NCBI RefSeq assembly: GCF_008017415.1
Contig: NZ_VRSV01000002.1
Span: 930,001 to 994,000, forward strand
Direction of reading: 5' to 3'
DNA from: Microbacterium hatanonis
GTDB taxonomy: Bacteria; Actinomycetota; Actinomycetes; Actinomycetales; Microbacteriaceae
Length of the DNA: 64,000 nucleotides
The notes under the pieces are model-generated. The model was not told the origin of the DNA and did not search any database. It was given only the letters and a program-made list of their open reading frames with translations. Within the stretch, counting starts at the first letter, position 1. Each line of letters opens with the position of its first letter. The position numbers were made by a program, and so were the translations under genes. Below, piece after piece: positions 32,735 to 42,286 of this stretch.

Positions 32735-33574
32735 ATGGACGGTCGAAAGCTCGCCCTCGGCGATGTCGGACGTGCTCGCGAGGACGCCCGTGCCCGCGCC
32801 GCCTCGTCGGAGTGGATGCCCTACCTCCCGCCGGCCTCCGCCCCCTTCGCCCCCGACGAGGTCGACCCGGCAGCTCTCCGGTGGGCGGAGACCGTGGCCC
32901 CCGGCGGATACACGCACCTTCGGGTCGCGCGGGGTACCCGCATCCGCCTCATCGACCCCACGGGCGACGCCTCCGCGAGCGTCGTGGTGCTCAACGCCGT
33001 CGAACCCTGGGAGCGGATCAACGTCGCCGACACCCAGAAGATCCCGTGGCAGGCCTACCTCGGCGCCGGGCACCCGCTGCTCTCCGGCGACGGGCGCGTG
33101 CTGGCGACGATCGTCGCCGACACCTCCGGCCGGCATGACGCGTTCTGCGGCACGACCAGCGACGCCTGGAACGAGCGCAAGTACGGCGACGCCCTCCCCG
33201 AGGGTCCGTCGCCGTCCGGGCACGGGCTGCTCCGGCTCGCTGCCGCCAAGCACGGGCTGACCTCGCGCGACCTGCCCCCGGCGATCTCGTTCTTCCAGGG
33301 GGTGCGCGCCGAGGCCGACGGCTCGCTCGCCTGGCAGGGTTCGGCCGGTCCCGGAGCTCACGTGGACCTCCGCGCGGAGCTGCCGCTGATCGTGCTCGTC
33401 GCGAACGTGCCCCACGCGCTGGATCCGCGCGACGACTACGTCGTGGGCCCGCTGCGCGTGGTCGCCTGGACGGAACGGCCGACGGGCGAGGACGACGACG
33501 TCTTCCACGCCAGCCCCGAACGCGAACGCGCCTACCGCAACACCGTCGCCTACGCCGAGCTCGCCGGTCTCTGA
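32735..33574 (+). CDS. DUF1989 protein, carboxyguanidine deiminase-type subunit (urea carboxylase-associated)
   Basis: A 279-residue DUF1989 protein of the type called urea carboxylase-associated protein, now known in Pseudomonas as a subunit of carboxyguanidine deiminase (CgdAB). Family features are the RIRLIDPTGDASASVVVLNA block, the INVADTQKIPWQAYLG block, a cysteine in HDAFCGTTS and the NVPHALDPRDDY end block. AAAGGA lies seven bases before the ATG. It is followed 12 bases later by its partner, then the carboxylase and allophanate hydrolase, which is the order expected for guanidine assimilation. Confidence 0.88.
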   Translation: MDGRKLALGDVGRAREDARARAASSEWMPYLPPASAPFAPDEVDPAALRWAETVAPGGYTHLRVARGTRIRLIDPTGDASASVVVLNAVEPWERINVADTQKIPWQAYLGAGHPLLSGDGRVLATIVADTSGRHDAFCGTTSDAWNERKYGDALPEGPSPSGHGLLRLAAAKHGLTSRDLPPAISFFQGVRAEADGSLAWQGSAGPGAHVDLRAELPLIVLVANVPHALDPRDDYVVGPLRVVAWTERPTGEDDDVFHASPERERAYRNTVAYAELAGL

Positions 33575-33586
33575 GAGGACGCCAGA

Positions 33587-34267
33587 ATGATCACCACCGT
33601 TCCCGACCGCCCCGTCCACGCCGCCGACGCGCCCCTCGACTGGTCGAGCCCGCTCGTCGACGGCGCCGTCGTGCTCGACCAGCGCGTCGCACCGCGAGCC
33701 GCCTGGTCGGCCGTCGTCGCCGCCGGCGACGTGCTGACGATCGTCGACGTCGGGGGGAACCAGTCGGCCGACTTCCTCGTCTACGCCGCCTCCGACACCG
33801 ACGAGCGCTACAGCGCCGCCGACACGATCGCCTGGCAGCAGAACGTGTACGTGCGCACCGGCACGGTGCTGCGCAGCAACCTCGGGCGCCCGTTGATGAC
33901 GGTCGTGGGGAACGAGGTCGACCGCCAGGACACGATCGGCGGAGCGTGCAGCAAGGAGTCGAACACCCTGCGGTACGGGCATCACACCCTGTTCCAGCAC
34001 GGGTGCCGGGAGAACTTCCTCGCCGAGGCCGCCCGTCACGGACTCGGGGCGCGCGACCTCGTCTCGAACCTCAACTGGTTCATGAACGTGCCCGTCGAGG
34101 CGGACGGGTCGCTCGGGATCGTCGACGGGATGTCGGCGCCGGGCAAGCGCGTGGCGCTGCGGGCGGAGCGCGACGTGCTCGTGGTCGTGTCGAACTGCCC
34201 GCAGATGAACAACCCCTGCAACGACTTCAGCTGCACGCCGCTGCACATGATCGTGACGCGCCCGTGA
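33587..34267 (+). CDS. DUF1989 protein, second carboxyguanidine deiminase-type subunit
   Basis: A 226-residue DUF1989 protein paired with the previous gene. It carries the cysteine-rich zinc site usual for this partner (GACSKES, HGCRENF, SNCPQMNNPCNDFSC). With its partner it would remove ammonia from carboxyguanidine to give allophanate. The stop overlaps the GTG of the carboxylase gene (GTGA). Which gene corresponds to CgdA and which to CgdB I leave open. Confidence 0.88.
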   Translation: MITTVPDRPVHAADAPLDWSSPLVDGAVVLDQRVAPRAAWSAVVAAGDVLTIVDVGGNQSADFLVYAASDTDERYSAADTIAWQQNVYVRTGTVLRSNLGRPLMTVVGNEVDRQDTIGGACSKESNTLRYGHHTLFQHGCRENFLAEAARHGLGARDLVSNLNWFMNVPVEADGSLGIVDGMSAPGKRVALRAERDVLVVVSNCPQMNNPCNDFSCTPLHMIVTRP

Positions 34268-37200
34268 GGGGCTTCGACACCCTGCTCGTCGCCAATCGCG
34301 GCGAGATCGCCCGTCGCATCATCCGCTCCGCACGAGAGCGGGGTTTGCGCACGGTCGCGGTCTACTCCGACGCCGACCGGGCGGCCCCCCACGTGCGCGA
34401 GGCCGACACCGCCGTGCGGCTCGGGCCGGCTCCCGCCTCGGAGTCGTACCTGCAGCTCGACGCCGTCCTCGAGGCGGCCGCCCGAACGGGTGCCGGCGCG
34501 ATCCACCCCGGCTACGGCTTCCTCGCCGAGAACGCGGGAGCCGCCCGTGCCGTGGAGGCCGCCGGGCTCGCGTGGGTCGGTCCCACTCCCGATCAGCTCG
34601 ACGCTTTCGGGCTGAAGCACACCGCGCGGGGGCTCGCCGCCGCAGCCGGTGTCCCGCTGCTCCCGGGCAGCGGCGTGCTGGAATCGCGCGACGCCGCTGT
34701 GGCGGCCGCCGAGTCGATCGGGTTCCCGGTCATGCTCAAGGCGACGGGCGGGGGCGGCGGGATCGGCATGCGGGTCTGCGGCGACGCCGATGCGGTGGCC
34801 GAGGCGTTCGACGCGGTCACCCGTCAGGCGCAGGCGAGCTTCGGGTCGTCGGGGCTCTTCGTGGAGAAGTTCGTGCGCCCGGCGCGCCACGTCGAGGTGC
34901 AGCTGTTCGGTGATGGGGCCGGGCGCGTCGCCGTGCTCGGCGACCGCGACTGCTCGCTGCAGCGCCGGAACCAGAAGGTCGTCGAAGAGGCCCCGGCGCC
35001 GCGCCTTCCCGACGCCGTGCGCGCACAGCTCCACGCCACGGCCGCTGCCCTCGCCTCCAGCGTCGGCTACCGTTCCGCCGGCACGGCGGAGTTCGTCTAC
35101 GACCCCGTCGCCGAGGCCGCCTACTTCCTCGAGGTCAATGCGCGTCTGCAGGTCGAGCATCCGGTCACCGAGGCGGTCTACGGTCTCGATCTGGTCGGAC
35201 TCATGCTCGACCTCGCGGCGGGCGGACCCGAGGCCGTCGACCCCTCGCTCTTCGACGCTCCGCGACAACCCGACGGGCACGCCGTGGAGGCGCGCATCTA
35301 CGCCGAGGATCCCGATCGCGGCAACGCCCCGTCGACCGGACTCGTCACCGGGGTCCGCCTCCCGGAGGGAGACGGCATCCGTGTCGACTCCTGGATCGAG
35401 GCGGGAATGGACGTCACGTCGTACTACGACCCGCTGCTCGCGAAGGTCATCGCGCACGCGGCGACCCGCGACGACGCCCTCGACCTGCTGCACGCCTCGC
35501 TGGCCGGCACCCGCATCGACGGGATCGTCACCGGCACCGGGATGCTGCGTGAGATCGCGCAGCATCCGGACGTCCGCGACGCCACCCACGACACCGGCAC
35601 CCTCGACGGCGTCGGCGACCCCGACCCCCGGATCGAGGTGCTCGAGCCGGGCATGATGACCACCGTGCAGGACCTCCCCGGCCGTCTCGGGTACTGGCAG
35701 GTGGGTGTTCCGCCGTCGGGTCCGATGGACTCGGTGTCGTTCCGGGAGGCCAACCTCGCGGTCGGCAACCCGCCCGAGGCGCCCGGGCTCGAGGTCACGC
35801 TCACCGGACCCACCCTGCGGTTCACCGCGGCCACCCGGGTGTGCGTCACCGGAGCACCGGTCGACGTCACGGTCGACGGCGTGACGGTTCCGCTCTGGGA
35901 ACCGGTCGAGGTTCCCGTCGGCGGCACGCTCCGCATCGGTGCGTCACCCGGCCCCGGCATCCGCACCTACGTCGCGATCCGCGGCGGGATCGACGTGCCC
36001 GCCTACCTCGGAAGCGCGGCGACCTTCACGCTCGGCGGGTTCGGCGGTCACGGCGGGCGGGCGCTCGTCGCCGGCGACGTGCTGCGCCCCGCCGCCGTCG
36101 AACCGGCCGCTCCCGGCGGCGCGACCCCACCCGAGCGACGACCGCACATCGGGCGGGAGTGGCGCATCGGCGTCACCGAGGGCCCGCACGCCGCTCCCGA
36201 GTTCTTCACCCGCTCCGACATCGACGAGCTCTACGCCGCGGAGTACACGGTACAGGTCAATTCGGCCCGCACGGGCGTTCGCCTCAGCGGCCCGCAGCCC
36301 GAGTGGGCGCGCACCGACGGCGGAGAGGCGGGCCTGCACCCCTCGAACATCCACGACACCCCCTACGCCGTGGGAGCCCTCGACTTCACCGGCGACACCC
36401 CGATCATCCTCGGACCCGACGGGCCGAGTCTGGGCGGTTTCGTGTGCCCCGCGGTCGTCGCCAGCGGCGAGCTGTGGAAGATCGGCCAGCTGCGCCCGGG
36501 TGATTCCCTCCGGTTCGTTCCGGTGCGCGAGGCGGACGCCGCCCGGCTGGACTCCGCCCGCTCGCTGGGCGCGCCCCCGCTCATCGGCGGCGGCGACGGC
36601 GACGACGGGGTGATGTCGGTGCGAGAGGCCGACGTCGACGAGACCGGGGTGCAGCGTCCTCGCGTGACCTACCGGCGCGGCGGCGACGACAACGTGCTCG
36701 TCGAGTTCGGCGCGCAGGAGCTGGATCTGGGGCTTCGCATGCGCGTGCACGCGCTGCAGACCCGTCTCGCCGAGCACGCGCCCCGTGGCATCCTCGACGT
36801 CACCCCCGGCATCCGATCGCTGCAGGTGCACACCGACGCATCCGTGCTCCGCGCCTCGCAGCTCGTCGGGCTCCTCCGGGAGCTCGACGACGACCCGCCC
36901 CCGACGAGCGAACTCGTCGTGCCCTCCCGCGAGGTGCGTCTGCCGTTGTCATGGGACGACCCGGCGACGCGGTTGGCGATCGAACGGTACATGGCGGGCG
37001 TCCGCGACGACGCCCCGTGGACGCCGTGGAACATCGAATTCATCCGGCGCATCAACGGGCTCGACAGCGTCGACGACGTGTACCGCACGGTCTTCGACGC
37101 GCAGTATCTCGTGATGGGTCTCGGCGACGTCTACCTCGGCGCCCCGGTCGCGACCCCCCTCGATCCGCGTCACCGGCTCGTCACCACCAAGTACAACCCG

Positions 37201-37878
37201 GCCCGCACGTGGACCGCCGAGAACTCCGTCGGCATCGGCGGCGCGTACCTCTGCATCTACGGCATGGAGGGTCCGGGCGGCTACCAGTTCGTCGGTCGCA
37301 CCGTGCAGGTGTGGAACAGATTCCGACGCGGCGGTCTGTTCGCCGACAACCCCTGGGCGCTGCGGTTCTTCGACCGCATCCGCTGGTACCCGGTGTCGGC
37401 GGAGGAGCTCCTCGAGCTGCGCGCTGAGACCGACGCGGGGCGGGGCGACTTCGAGACCTCGGAGGGCGAGTTCCGCCTGGCGGAGTACGAGACGTTCCTC
37501 TCCGACAACGCGGCCGGCATCTCGTCGTTCCGCGATCGTAAGCAGCGCGCCTTCGCCGAGGAGCGCGACCGCTGGCGCGAGGCGGGGGAGTTCGATCGAC
37601 CGGTGGAGTCGGATGCCGTCGCCACCGCCCCGGTCGAGGATCCCTTGCCGCCCGGCTGCGTCGCGGTGCGGGCGCCCTTCTCGGCGGCGGTCTGGAAGGT
37701 CGAGACGGAGCCGCGGCAGAGTGTCGCGGAAGGAGAACGGATGCTGGTGTTGGAGGCGATGAAGATGGAGACCACCGTGAGTGCGACACAGGCGGGGATC
37801 GTGCGCGACGTGCTCGTGCGACCGGGGGAGCGCGTGGAGGCCGGGCAGCTGCTGGCCGTCGTGGAGGTCGCCCGATGA
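34264..37878 (+). CDS. Biotin-dependent guanidine/urea carboxylase
   Basis: A 1,204-residue multidomain carboxylase. In order: biotin carboxylase N-domain (from LLVANRGEIARRI), ATP-grasp (about 115-320; glycine loop KATGGGGGIGM, EVNARLQVEHP), biotin carboxylase C-domain (to about 445), carboxyltransferase with KipA-like (from about 457, EPGMMTTVQDLPGR) and KipI-like (around 826-1000) parts, and a biotin carrier domain with K1167 in LEAMKMET. It carboxylates urea or guanidine at the cost of ATP. The two DUF1989 partners favour guanidine. The discriminating active-site residue needs an alignment I cannot run. GTG start; both ends overlap neighbours. Confidence 0.93.
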   Translation: MRGFDTLLVANRGEIARRIIRSARERGLRTVAVYSDADRAAPHVREADTAVRLGPAPASESYLQLDAVLEAAARTGAGAIHPGYGFLAENAGAARAVEAAGLAWVGPTPDQLDAFGLKHTARGLAAAAGVPLLPGSGVLESRDAAVAAAESIGFPVMLKATGGGGGIGMRVCGDADAVAEAFDAVTRQAQASFGSSGLFVEKFVRPARHVEVQLFGDGAGRVAVLGDRDCSLQRRNQKVVEEAPAPRLPDAVRAQLHATAAALASSVGYRSAGTAEFVYDPVAEAAYFLEVNARLQVEHPVTEAVYGLDLVGLMLDLAAGGPEAVDPSLFDAPRQPDGHAVEARIYAEDPDRGNAPSTGLVTGVRLPEGDGIRVDSWIEAGMDVTSYYDPLLAKVIAHAATRDDALDLLHASLAGTRIDGIVTGTGMLREIAQHPDVRDATHDTGTLDGVGDPDPRIEVLEPGMMTTVQDLPGRLGYWQVGVPPSGPMDSVSFREANLAVGNPPEAPGLEVTLTGPTLRFTAATRVCVTGAPVDVTVDGVTVPLWEPVEVPVGGTLRIGASPGPGIRTYVAIRGGIDVPAYLGSAATFTLGGFGGHGGRALVAGDVLRPAAVEPAAPGGATPPERRPHIGREWRIGVTEGPHAAPEFFTRSDIDELYAAEYTVQVNSARTGVRLSGPQPEWARTDGGEAGLHPSNIHDTPYAVGALDFTGDTPIILGPDGPSLGGFVCPAVVASGELWKIGQLRPGDSLRFVPVREADAARLDSARSLGAPPLIGGGDGDDGVMSVREADVDETGVQRPRVTYRRGGDDNVLVEFGAQELDLGLRMRVHALQTRLAEHAPRGILDVTPGIRSLQVHTDASVLRASQLVGLLRELDDDPPPTSELVVPSREVRLPLSWDDPATRLAIERYMAGVRDDAPWTPWNIEFIRRINGLDSVDDVYRTVFDAQYLVMGLGDVYLGAPVATPLDPRHRLVTTKYNPARTWTAENSVGIGGAYLCIYGMEGPGGYQFVGRTVQVWNRFRRGGLFADNPWALRFFDRIRWYPVSAEELLELRAETDAGRGDFETSEGEFRLAEYETFLSDNAAGISSFRDRKQRAFAEERDRWREAGEFDRPVESDAVATAPVEDPLPPGCVAVRAPFSAAVWKVETEPRQSVAEGERMLVLEAMKMETTVSATQAGIVRDVLVRPGERVEAGQLLAVVEVAR

Positions 37879-39545
37879 GCGCGGTCGAGCGGGTCGCCGC
37901 CGCGTACCTCCGAAACGCCGAGATCGACCGCCCCGAGGCGTGGATCGCTCTGCGGCCCGAAACCGAGGTGCGCGCCGAGGCCGCCGAGATCGACCGACGC
38001 GTCGCCGCCGGGGAACGGCTGCCGCTGGCGGGGACCGTGCTCGCCGTCAAAGACAACATCGACGTCGCGGGCCTGCCCACCACCGCGGGGAGCCCCGCGT
38101 ACGCGTACGCGCCGGAGGCGGATGCCCCGGCGGTGGCGCGGCTGCGCGCGGCCGGAACGGTCGTGCTCGGCAAGACCAACCTCGACCAGTTCGCCACCGG
38201 CCTCGTCGGCACGCGCAGCCCGTACGGTGCCGTGCGCGGGGCCTGGGACCCGGCGCGCATCTCCGGCGGCTCGAGCTCGGGATCCGCCGTCGTCACCGCC
38301 CTCGGGGTCGTCGACCTCGCTCTCGGCACCGACACGGCGGGTTCGGGACGAGTGCCGGCCGCCCTGAACGGCATCGTCGGGGTCAAGCCCACGGTCGGCC
38401 TCGTGCCGACGACCGGCGTCGTCCCGGCGTGCCGGAGCATCGACTGCGTCACCGTCTTCGCGCGGGAGCTGTCCCTCGCCCGTCAGGCCGCCGAGCTCAT
38501 GGCGGGGCCCGACGGCATCGATCCCCTGGCTCGCATCGACGTGCCGGCGCCGCCGCTGGATGCCCGGCCCGTCGTCGCGATCCCGACCCCCGAGCACCTG
38601 GAGGGTCTCGCCGAGGGATGGGTGGAGGCCTTCCGCGGCGTCGTCGGCAGGCTCGCCGCATCCGGCGTCGACATCGTCGAGGTCGACATCGCGCCGCTCC
38701 TGGATGCCGCATCGCTCCTGTACGGCGGGGCGTTCGTCGCCGAGCGCACGGCGGCGGTCGGCGCCTTCATCGAGGCGAATCGCGAGCTCATCGGCACGGA
38801 TATCGACCCGACCGTCGCCGGCATCGTGCTCGCGGGAGCCGACGCCCGGGCCGCGGACTACTTCCGCGACCGGGAGCGGCTCGACCGACTCGGGCTGGAA
38901 GGCCTGGGGCGTCTCGCCGGCGCGGTGGCGCTGCTGACTCCCACGACCACGTGGCACCCGACCCTCGACGAGGTGGCGGCCGACCCCGTCGGCGCGAACT
39001 CCCGCATGGGGCGCTTCACGAACTTCGCCAACCTCCTCGACCGCAGCGCGCTCGCCGTTCCGGCGGGGGTCGTGGGAGGCAAGCCCTTCGGCGTCATGCT
39101 CACCGGCGCCCCCTTCGCCGACCGCACGCTCGCGCAACTCGCCGAGCGCGTGTCGGCCCCTCCGGTCGACGTGCTCGTGGTGGGCGCGCACCTGCGCGGT
39201 CAACCGCTGAACCACCAGCTCGTCGCCGCCGGGGGGTCGTTCGTCGCGTCGGTCTCGACGGCACCCGACTACCGGCTCTTCGCCCTGGCGACCACGCCTG
39301 CCAAGCCCGGCCTCGTGCGCGTCGCCGACGGCGGGGCGCCGATCGAGGGGGAGGTCTGGCGGCTGCCGGCCGCCGGGTTCGGCCGCTTCGTCGCGGCGCT
39401 TCCCGAACCGATGGGCATCGGCACCGCGCGACTGGCCGACGGCTCGACCGTCTCGGGCTTCCTCTGCGAGACGGTCGCGCTCGAGGGCGCCGCCGACATC
39501 ACCGGGTTCGGTGGCTGGCGGGCCTACCTGGCATCGGCGGTGTGA
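37875..39545 (+). CDS. atzF: Allophanate hydrolase
   Basis: A 556-residue allophanate hydrolase that splits allophanate into ammonia and CO2. The N-terminal amidase domain has lysine about 59 (LAVKDNIDVAG), the serine loop ISGGSSSGSAV and the nucleophile loop DTAGSGRVPAA. The C-terminal domain (from about 440; VLVVGAHLRGQPLN onwards) is the extra domain typical of full-length AtzF. The ATG overlaps the carboxylase stop. It completes the guanidine/urea route. Confidence 0.93.
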   Translation: MSAVERVAAAYLRNAEIDRPEAWIALRPETEVRAEAAEIDRRVAAGERLPLAGTVLAVKDNIDVAGLPTTAGSPAYAYAPEADAPAVARLRAAGTVVLGKTNLDQFATGLVGTRSPYGAVRGAWDPARISGGSSSGSAVVTALGVVDLALGTDTAGSGRVPAALNGIVGVKPTVGLVPTTGVVPACRSIDCVTVFARELSLARQAAELMAGPDGIDPLARIDVPAPPLDARPVVAIPTPEHLEGLAEGWVEAFRGVVGRLAASGVDIVEVDIAPLLDAASLLYGGAFVAERTAAVGAFIEANRELIGTDIDPTVAGIVLAGADARAADYFRDRERLDRLGLEGLGRLAGAVALLTPTTTWHPTLDEVAADPVGANSRMGRFTNFANLLDRSALAVPAGVVGGKPFGVMLTGAPFADRTLAQLAERVSAPPVDVLVVGAHLRGQPLNHQLVAAGGSFVASVSTAPDYRLFALATTPAKPGLVRVADGGAPIEGEVWRLPAAGFGRFVAALPEPMGIGTARLADGSTVSGFLCETVALEGAADITGFGGWRAYLASAV

Positions 39546-39546
39546 T

Positions 39547-40374
39547 GTGACGGCGACGCCCTGGGCTGATGCGGCGCCCCTCCGCCTCGGCGGGCGCCCC
39601 CGGCGGCTCGTCCCCTTCGTGGTCGGCTACGAGCCCATCCCGGAGGGAGTCTCGGTCGCCGGCGGCAGCTTCTTCCGATTCCTCCTCGAACCGGTCACCG
39701 CCGCCGCCGTCGTCTTCGACGAGGGGTGGGTGCTCGTCGACGGCGGGTTCGACCCGGCCCGCATCCGCGACCGCGATCGGCGCGTGGCGAGCTTCGACTA
39801 CGAGAACTACACGCCCCTGGTTCCCGCCGGCGACCCGCTGGTCGAGCAGGTCGCCGACGCCGGACTCGACTGGAGCGACCTCGCCGCGGCCGCGATCACC
39901 CACGTGCACTTCGATCACACCGGGGCGGCGCGCCTGCTCGCCCCCGACCAGCCCCTGCTCCTGCAGGAGCGGGAGTGGGAGCACGTGCACACGGTGGACG
40001 ACGCCCGCGCGGGGTTTCTGTTCGTCGATGACGTCGTGCGCGACGGGCTCTCGGTCGTGACGCTCGACGGCGACACCGAGCTCGCGCCGGGCCTGCAGGC
40101 GATCGACACGTCGGGCCACACCCCGGGCCACCAGTCGTTCGTGATCGAGCTGGGGGAGCGCACCGTCGTGCTCGCCGGTGACGCGGCCGATCTGCGCCGC
40201 AACGTCACCGACTGCGTGCGGTGCGGGTCGACGGTGGGCGAGGGCGGCGACGAGCGCGCGGATGCCGCGATCCGGCGCCTCCACGACCTCGACGCACGCG
40301 ACGGGGTCGAGGTGTGGCCCGCGCACGACCCGAACTGGGGTCCGTGGCGAGAGGTCATCGCCGACCGCGCCTGA
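39547..40374 (+). CDS. Metallo-beta-lactamase-fold hydrolase, lactonase-like
   Basis: A 275-residue metallo-beta-lactamase-fold enzyme of the N-acyl-homoserine-lactonase (AttM/AiiA) type. The zinc motif is THVHFDHTG, followed by SGHTPGHQS and the metal-bridging aspartate in LAGDAADL, with a terminal histidine in WPAHDP. A GTG start at 39547 follows the allophanate hydrolase stop by one base, so it is the last gene of the operon. Its role there is unclear: lactone or cyclic-amide opening, or a function unrelated to guanidine. Confidence 0.87.
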   Translation: MTATPWADAAPLRLGGRPRRLVPFVVGYEPIPEGVSVAGGSFFRFLLEPVTAAAVVFDEGWVLVDGGFDPARIRDRDRRVASFDYENYTPLVPAGDPLVEQVADAGLDWSDLAAAAITHVHFDHTGAARLLAPDQPLLLQEREWEHVHTVDDARAGFLFVDDVVRDGLSVVTLDGDTELAPGLQAIDTSGHTPGHQSFVIELGERTVVLAGDAADLRRNVTDCVRCGSTVGEGGDERADAAIRRLHDLDARDGVEVWPAHDPNWGPWREVIADRA

Positions 40375-40375
40375 C

Positions 40376-40392
40376 GCCCGTGCCGCACGGGC
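40376..40392. terminator. Short hairpin between convergent genes
   Basis: GCCCGT (40376-40381) and ACGGGC (40387-40392) with a 5-base loop, just after the lactonase-like gene and before the end of the LacI gene. Confidence 0.4.
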
Positions 40393-40440
40393 TCGGGCTG
40401 TGCCGGTGCCGTCCCCGGGCGTCCCTGACGGGGTCTGCGG

Positions 40441-41454
40441 TCAGTCGCCGGCGCCGCGGGTCGAGCCGCGGGCGATGAGCTCGGTCGGCAGCTCCACGAT
40501 CGCCTCTGCCGAGGGCGCGCCGGTGGCCAGCATCCGCACGGCGGCGGCCGCCATCTCGCGGATCGGCTGGCGCACCGTGGTCAGCGAGGGCTGCAGCCAC
40601 CGCGCCCCCCGCAGGTCGTCGAACCCCACGATCAGCACGTCGACACCGACTCGCAGCCCCGCGTCGGCCACCGCGCGGTAGGCGCCGGCCGCCATCTCGT
40701 CCGAGCAGGCGAACACTCCCACGGGCCCGTCGCCGGAGATCCCTACGAGCGCGCGCTGACAGGCCTCCCGCCCCTCCGTCGCGCCCCAGTTCGCACTCTC
40801 GTGCACTCGCGCGGCGCGGGGGAGCGCAGCATCCAGGGTCTCGAAGAACCCCTCCACGCGCGCCCGACCCCAGCGGTAGGGAGGACTGCCCCCGATCACG
40901 ACGAAGCGGCCCGCACCCCGGGCGATCAGGTGCTCGGCCGCCGCCGACCCGCCGGCCCGGTCGGTCGAGCGCACGCTCGGCAGCCCCCGCGACGAGCCGC
41001 TCGGCGGCTCGAGCAGCACCACGGGGATGCCCGCCTCGCGCATCACCGCGGTCTGCGTCGCCGTCGGAAGGATGAGGCCCAGCACGACCCCGGCGCTCCC
41101 GCGGGAACGGATGCGGACGGGCCAGTCGTCGTCGGGATCGTCGCGCTCGGTCGTCAGCACGAGGTCGTAGCGCAGGTGCGCCGCCGCGGTCCGCGCACCC
41201 GCTGTCACCTCTTCGGTGTACGGGTTGTGGAAATGGGAGAGCACCAGGTCGATCAGCCGGGCGGTGCCTCCGCGTGGGCGACCGCGCCGCTCACCGTCGT
41301 GCGTGTACCGGAGCGCTGTCGCGGCGGCCGCTACCCGTGCGCGCGTCGCTGCGGCCATCTCGCCCTGTCCGCGCAGGGCGCGTGAGGCGGTGGTCACGCT
41401 CACGCCCGCCGCCGCCGCCACGTCGGCGAGCGTGGAACGGGCGGATGCGGGCAC
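40441..41454 (-). CDS. LacI-family transcriptional regulator (glycan set 1)
   Basis: A 337-residue LacI-type repressor: N-terminal helix-turn-helix (STLADVAAAAGVSVTTASRAL), then a periplasmic-binding-protein-like sensor domain with IDLVLSHFHNPYTEEV at its start. The GTG at 41454 directly abuts AGGGGG with no spacing, and the palindrome TTGCGCAA with a CAAAAT -10-like hexamer lies just upstream. The transcript may be leaderless. It is divergent from the ThuA/Gfo/arabinofuranosidase operon, its likely target. Confidence 0.88.
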   Translation of the reverse strand: MPASARSTLADVAAAAGVSVTTASRALRGQGEMAAATRARVAAAATALRYTHDGERRGRPRGGTARLIDLVLSHFHNPYTEEVTAGARTAAAHLRYDLVLTTERDDPDDDWPVRIRSRGSAGVVLGLILPTATQTAVMREAGIPVVLLEPPSGSSRGLPSVRSTDRAGGSAAAEHLIARGAGRFVVIGGSPPYRWGRARVEGFFETLDAALPRAARVHESANWGATEGREACQRALVGISGDGPVGVFACSDEMAAGAYRAVADAGLRVGVDVLIVGFDDLRGARWLQPSLTTVRQPIREMAAAAVRMLATGAPSAEAIVELPTELIARGSTRGAGD

Positions 41455-41460
41455 CCCCCT

Positions 41461-41474
41461 ATTTTGCGCAATAT
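41461..41474. promoter_or_regulatory. LacI-type operator ATnTTGCGCAAnAT
   Basis: A 14-base palindrome centred on CG, typical of LacI-family sites, between the LacI gene (start 41454) and the ThuA gene (start 41579). On the minus strand it overlaps a possible -10. Confidence 0.6.
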
Positions 41475-41578
41475 CTGGGCGATCGGTCCACGGTGTGTGA
41501 CATCGTGTTGCCGTCCCCGCCGGGGGGAGCGCGTCGCCGCCTCCCCTTTCCGGCCACCTCTGCGTCGAGGAGTTCGTC

Positions 41579-42286
41579 ATGACCGCACGCCACGCCCTGA
41601 TCGTCCGAGGCGGGTGGGAAGGACACCATCCGGTCGAGGCCGCCGAGCTCTTCGTGCCGTTCCTGCGCGACAACGGCTTCGACGTGCGCGTCGAGTCCGA
41701 CCCGGAGGTCTACGCCGACCTCGACGCGATGAACGCCGTCGACCTCGTCGTGCAGTCGGTCACGATGTCGCAGATCTCGCGGGAGGCGGTGGCGGGGCTC
41801 CGCGCCGCCGTCGAGCGCGGCGCCGGGCTCGCCGGCTGGCACGGGGGCATCGCCGACTCCTACCGCGGCGACTCCGACTACCTGCAGCTGGTCGGAGGGC
41901 AGTTCGCCACCCACCCGTCACGGCACCCCGACGAACGCTCCGGCGACGAGCGCGACAACTTCCTCGACCACACGATCGAGGTCACCGCCGCCGGCCGCGC
42001 GTCGGTGATCATGGCCGGCATCGAAGACTTCGCCCTGCGCACCGAGCAGTACTGGGTGCTCACCGACGACCTCAACGACGTGCTCGCCACGACCACTCAC
42101 CCGGTGCAGCCCTATCACCCGTGGCACCGCCCGGTCACGTCGCCGGCGGTATGGACCCGCGAATGGGGGCGGGGCCGCGTCTTCGTCGCGACCCCCGGTC
42201 ACGACCTCGACGTGCTGAAAGACGACAACGTCCGCACGATCATCGAGAGGGGGATGCTGTGGGCAAGCCGCACGGAATCGGAATAG
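41579..42286 (+). CDS. ThuA-domain protein
   Basis: A 235-residue ThuA (class I glutamine amidotransferase-like) protein found next to sugar dehydrogenases and hydrolases. The core shows GLAGWHGGIADSYRG, GGQFATHPSRH and TREWGRGRVFVATPGHD. The family acts in trehalose/disaccharide use, but its chemistry is not settled. It overlaps the Gfo/Idh/MocA gene by 28 bases. Divergent from LacI. Confidence 0.88.
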   Translation: MTARHALIVRGGWEGHHPVEAAELFVPFLRDNGFDVRVESDPEVYADLDAMNAVDLVVQSVTMSQISREAVAGLRAAVERGAGLAGWHGGIADSYRGDSDYLQLVGGQFATHPSRHPDERSGDERDNFLDHTIEVTAAGRASVIMAGIEDFALRTEQYWVLTDDLNDVLATTTHPVQPYHPWHRPVTSPAVWTREWGRGRVFVATPGHDLDVLKDDNVRTIIERGMLWASRTESE

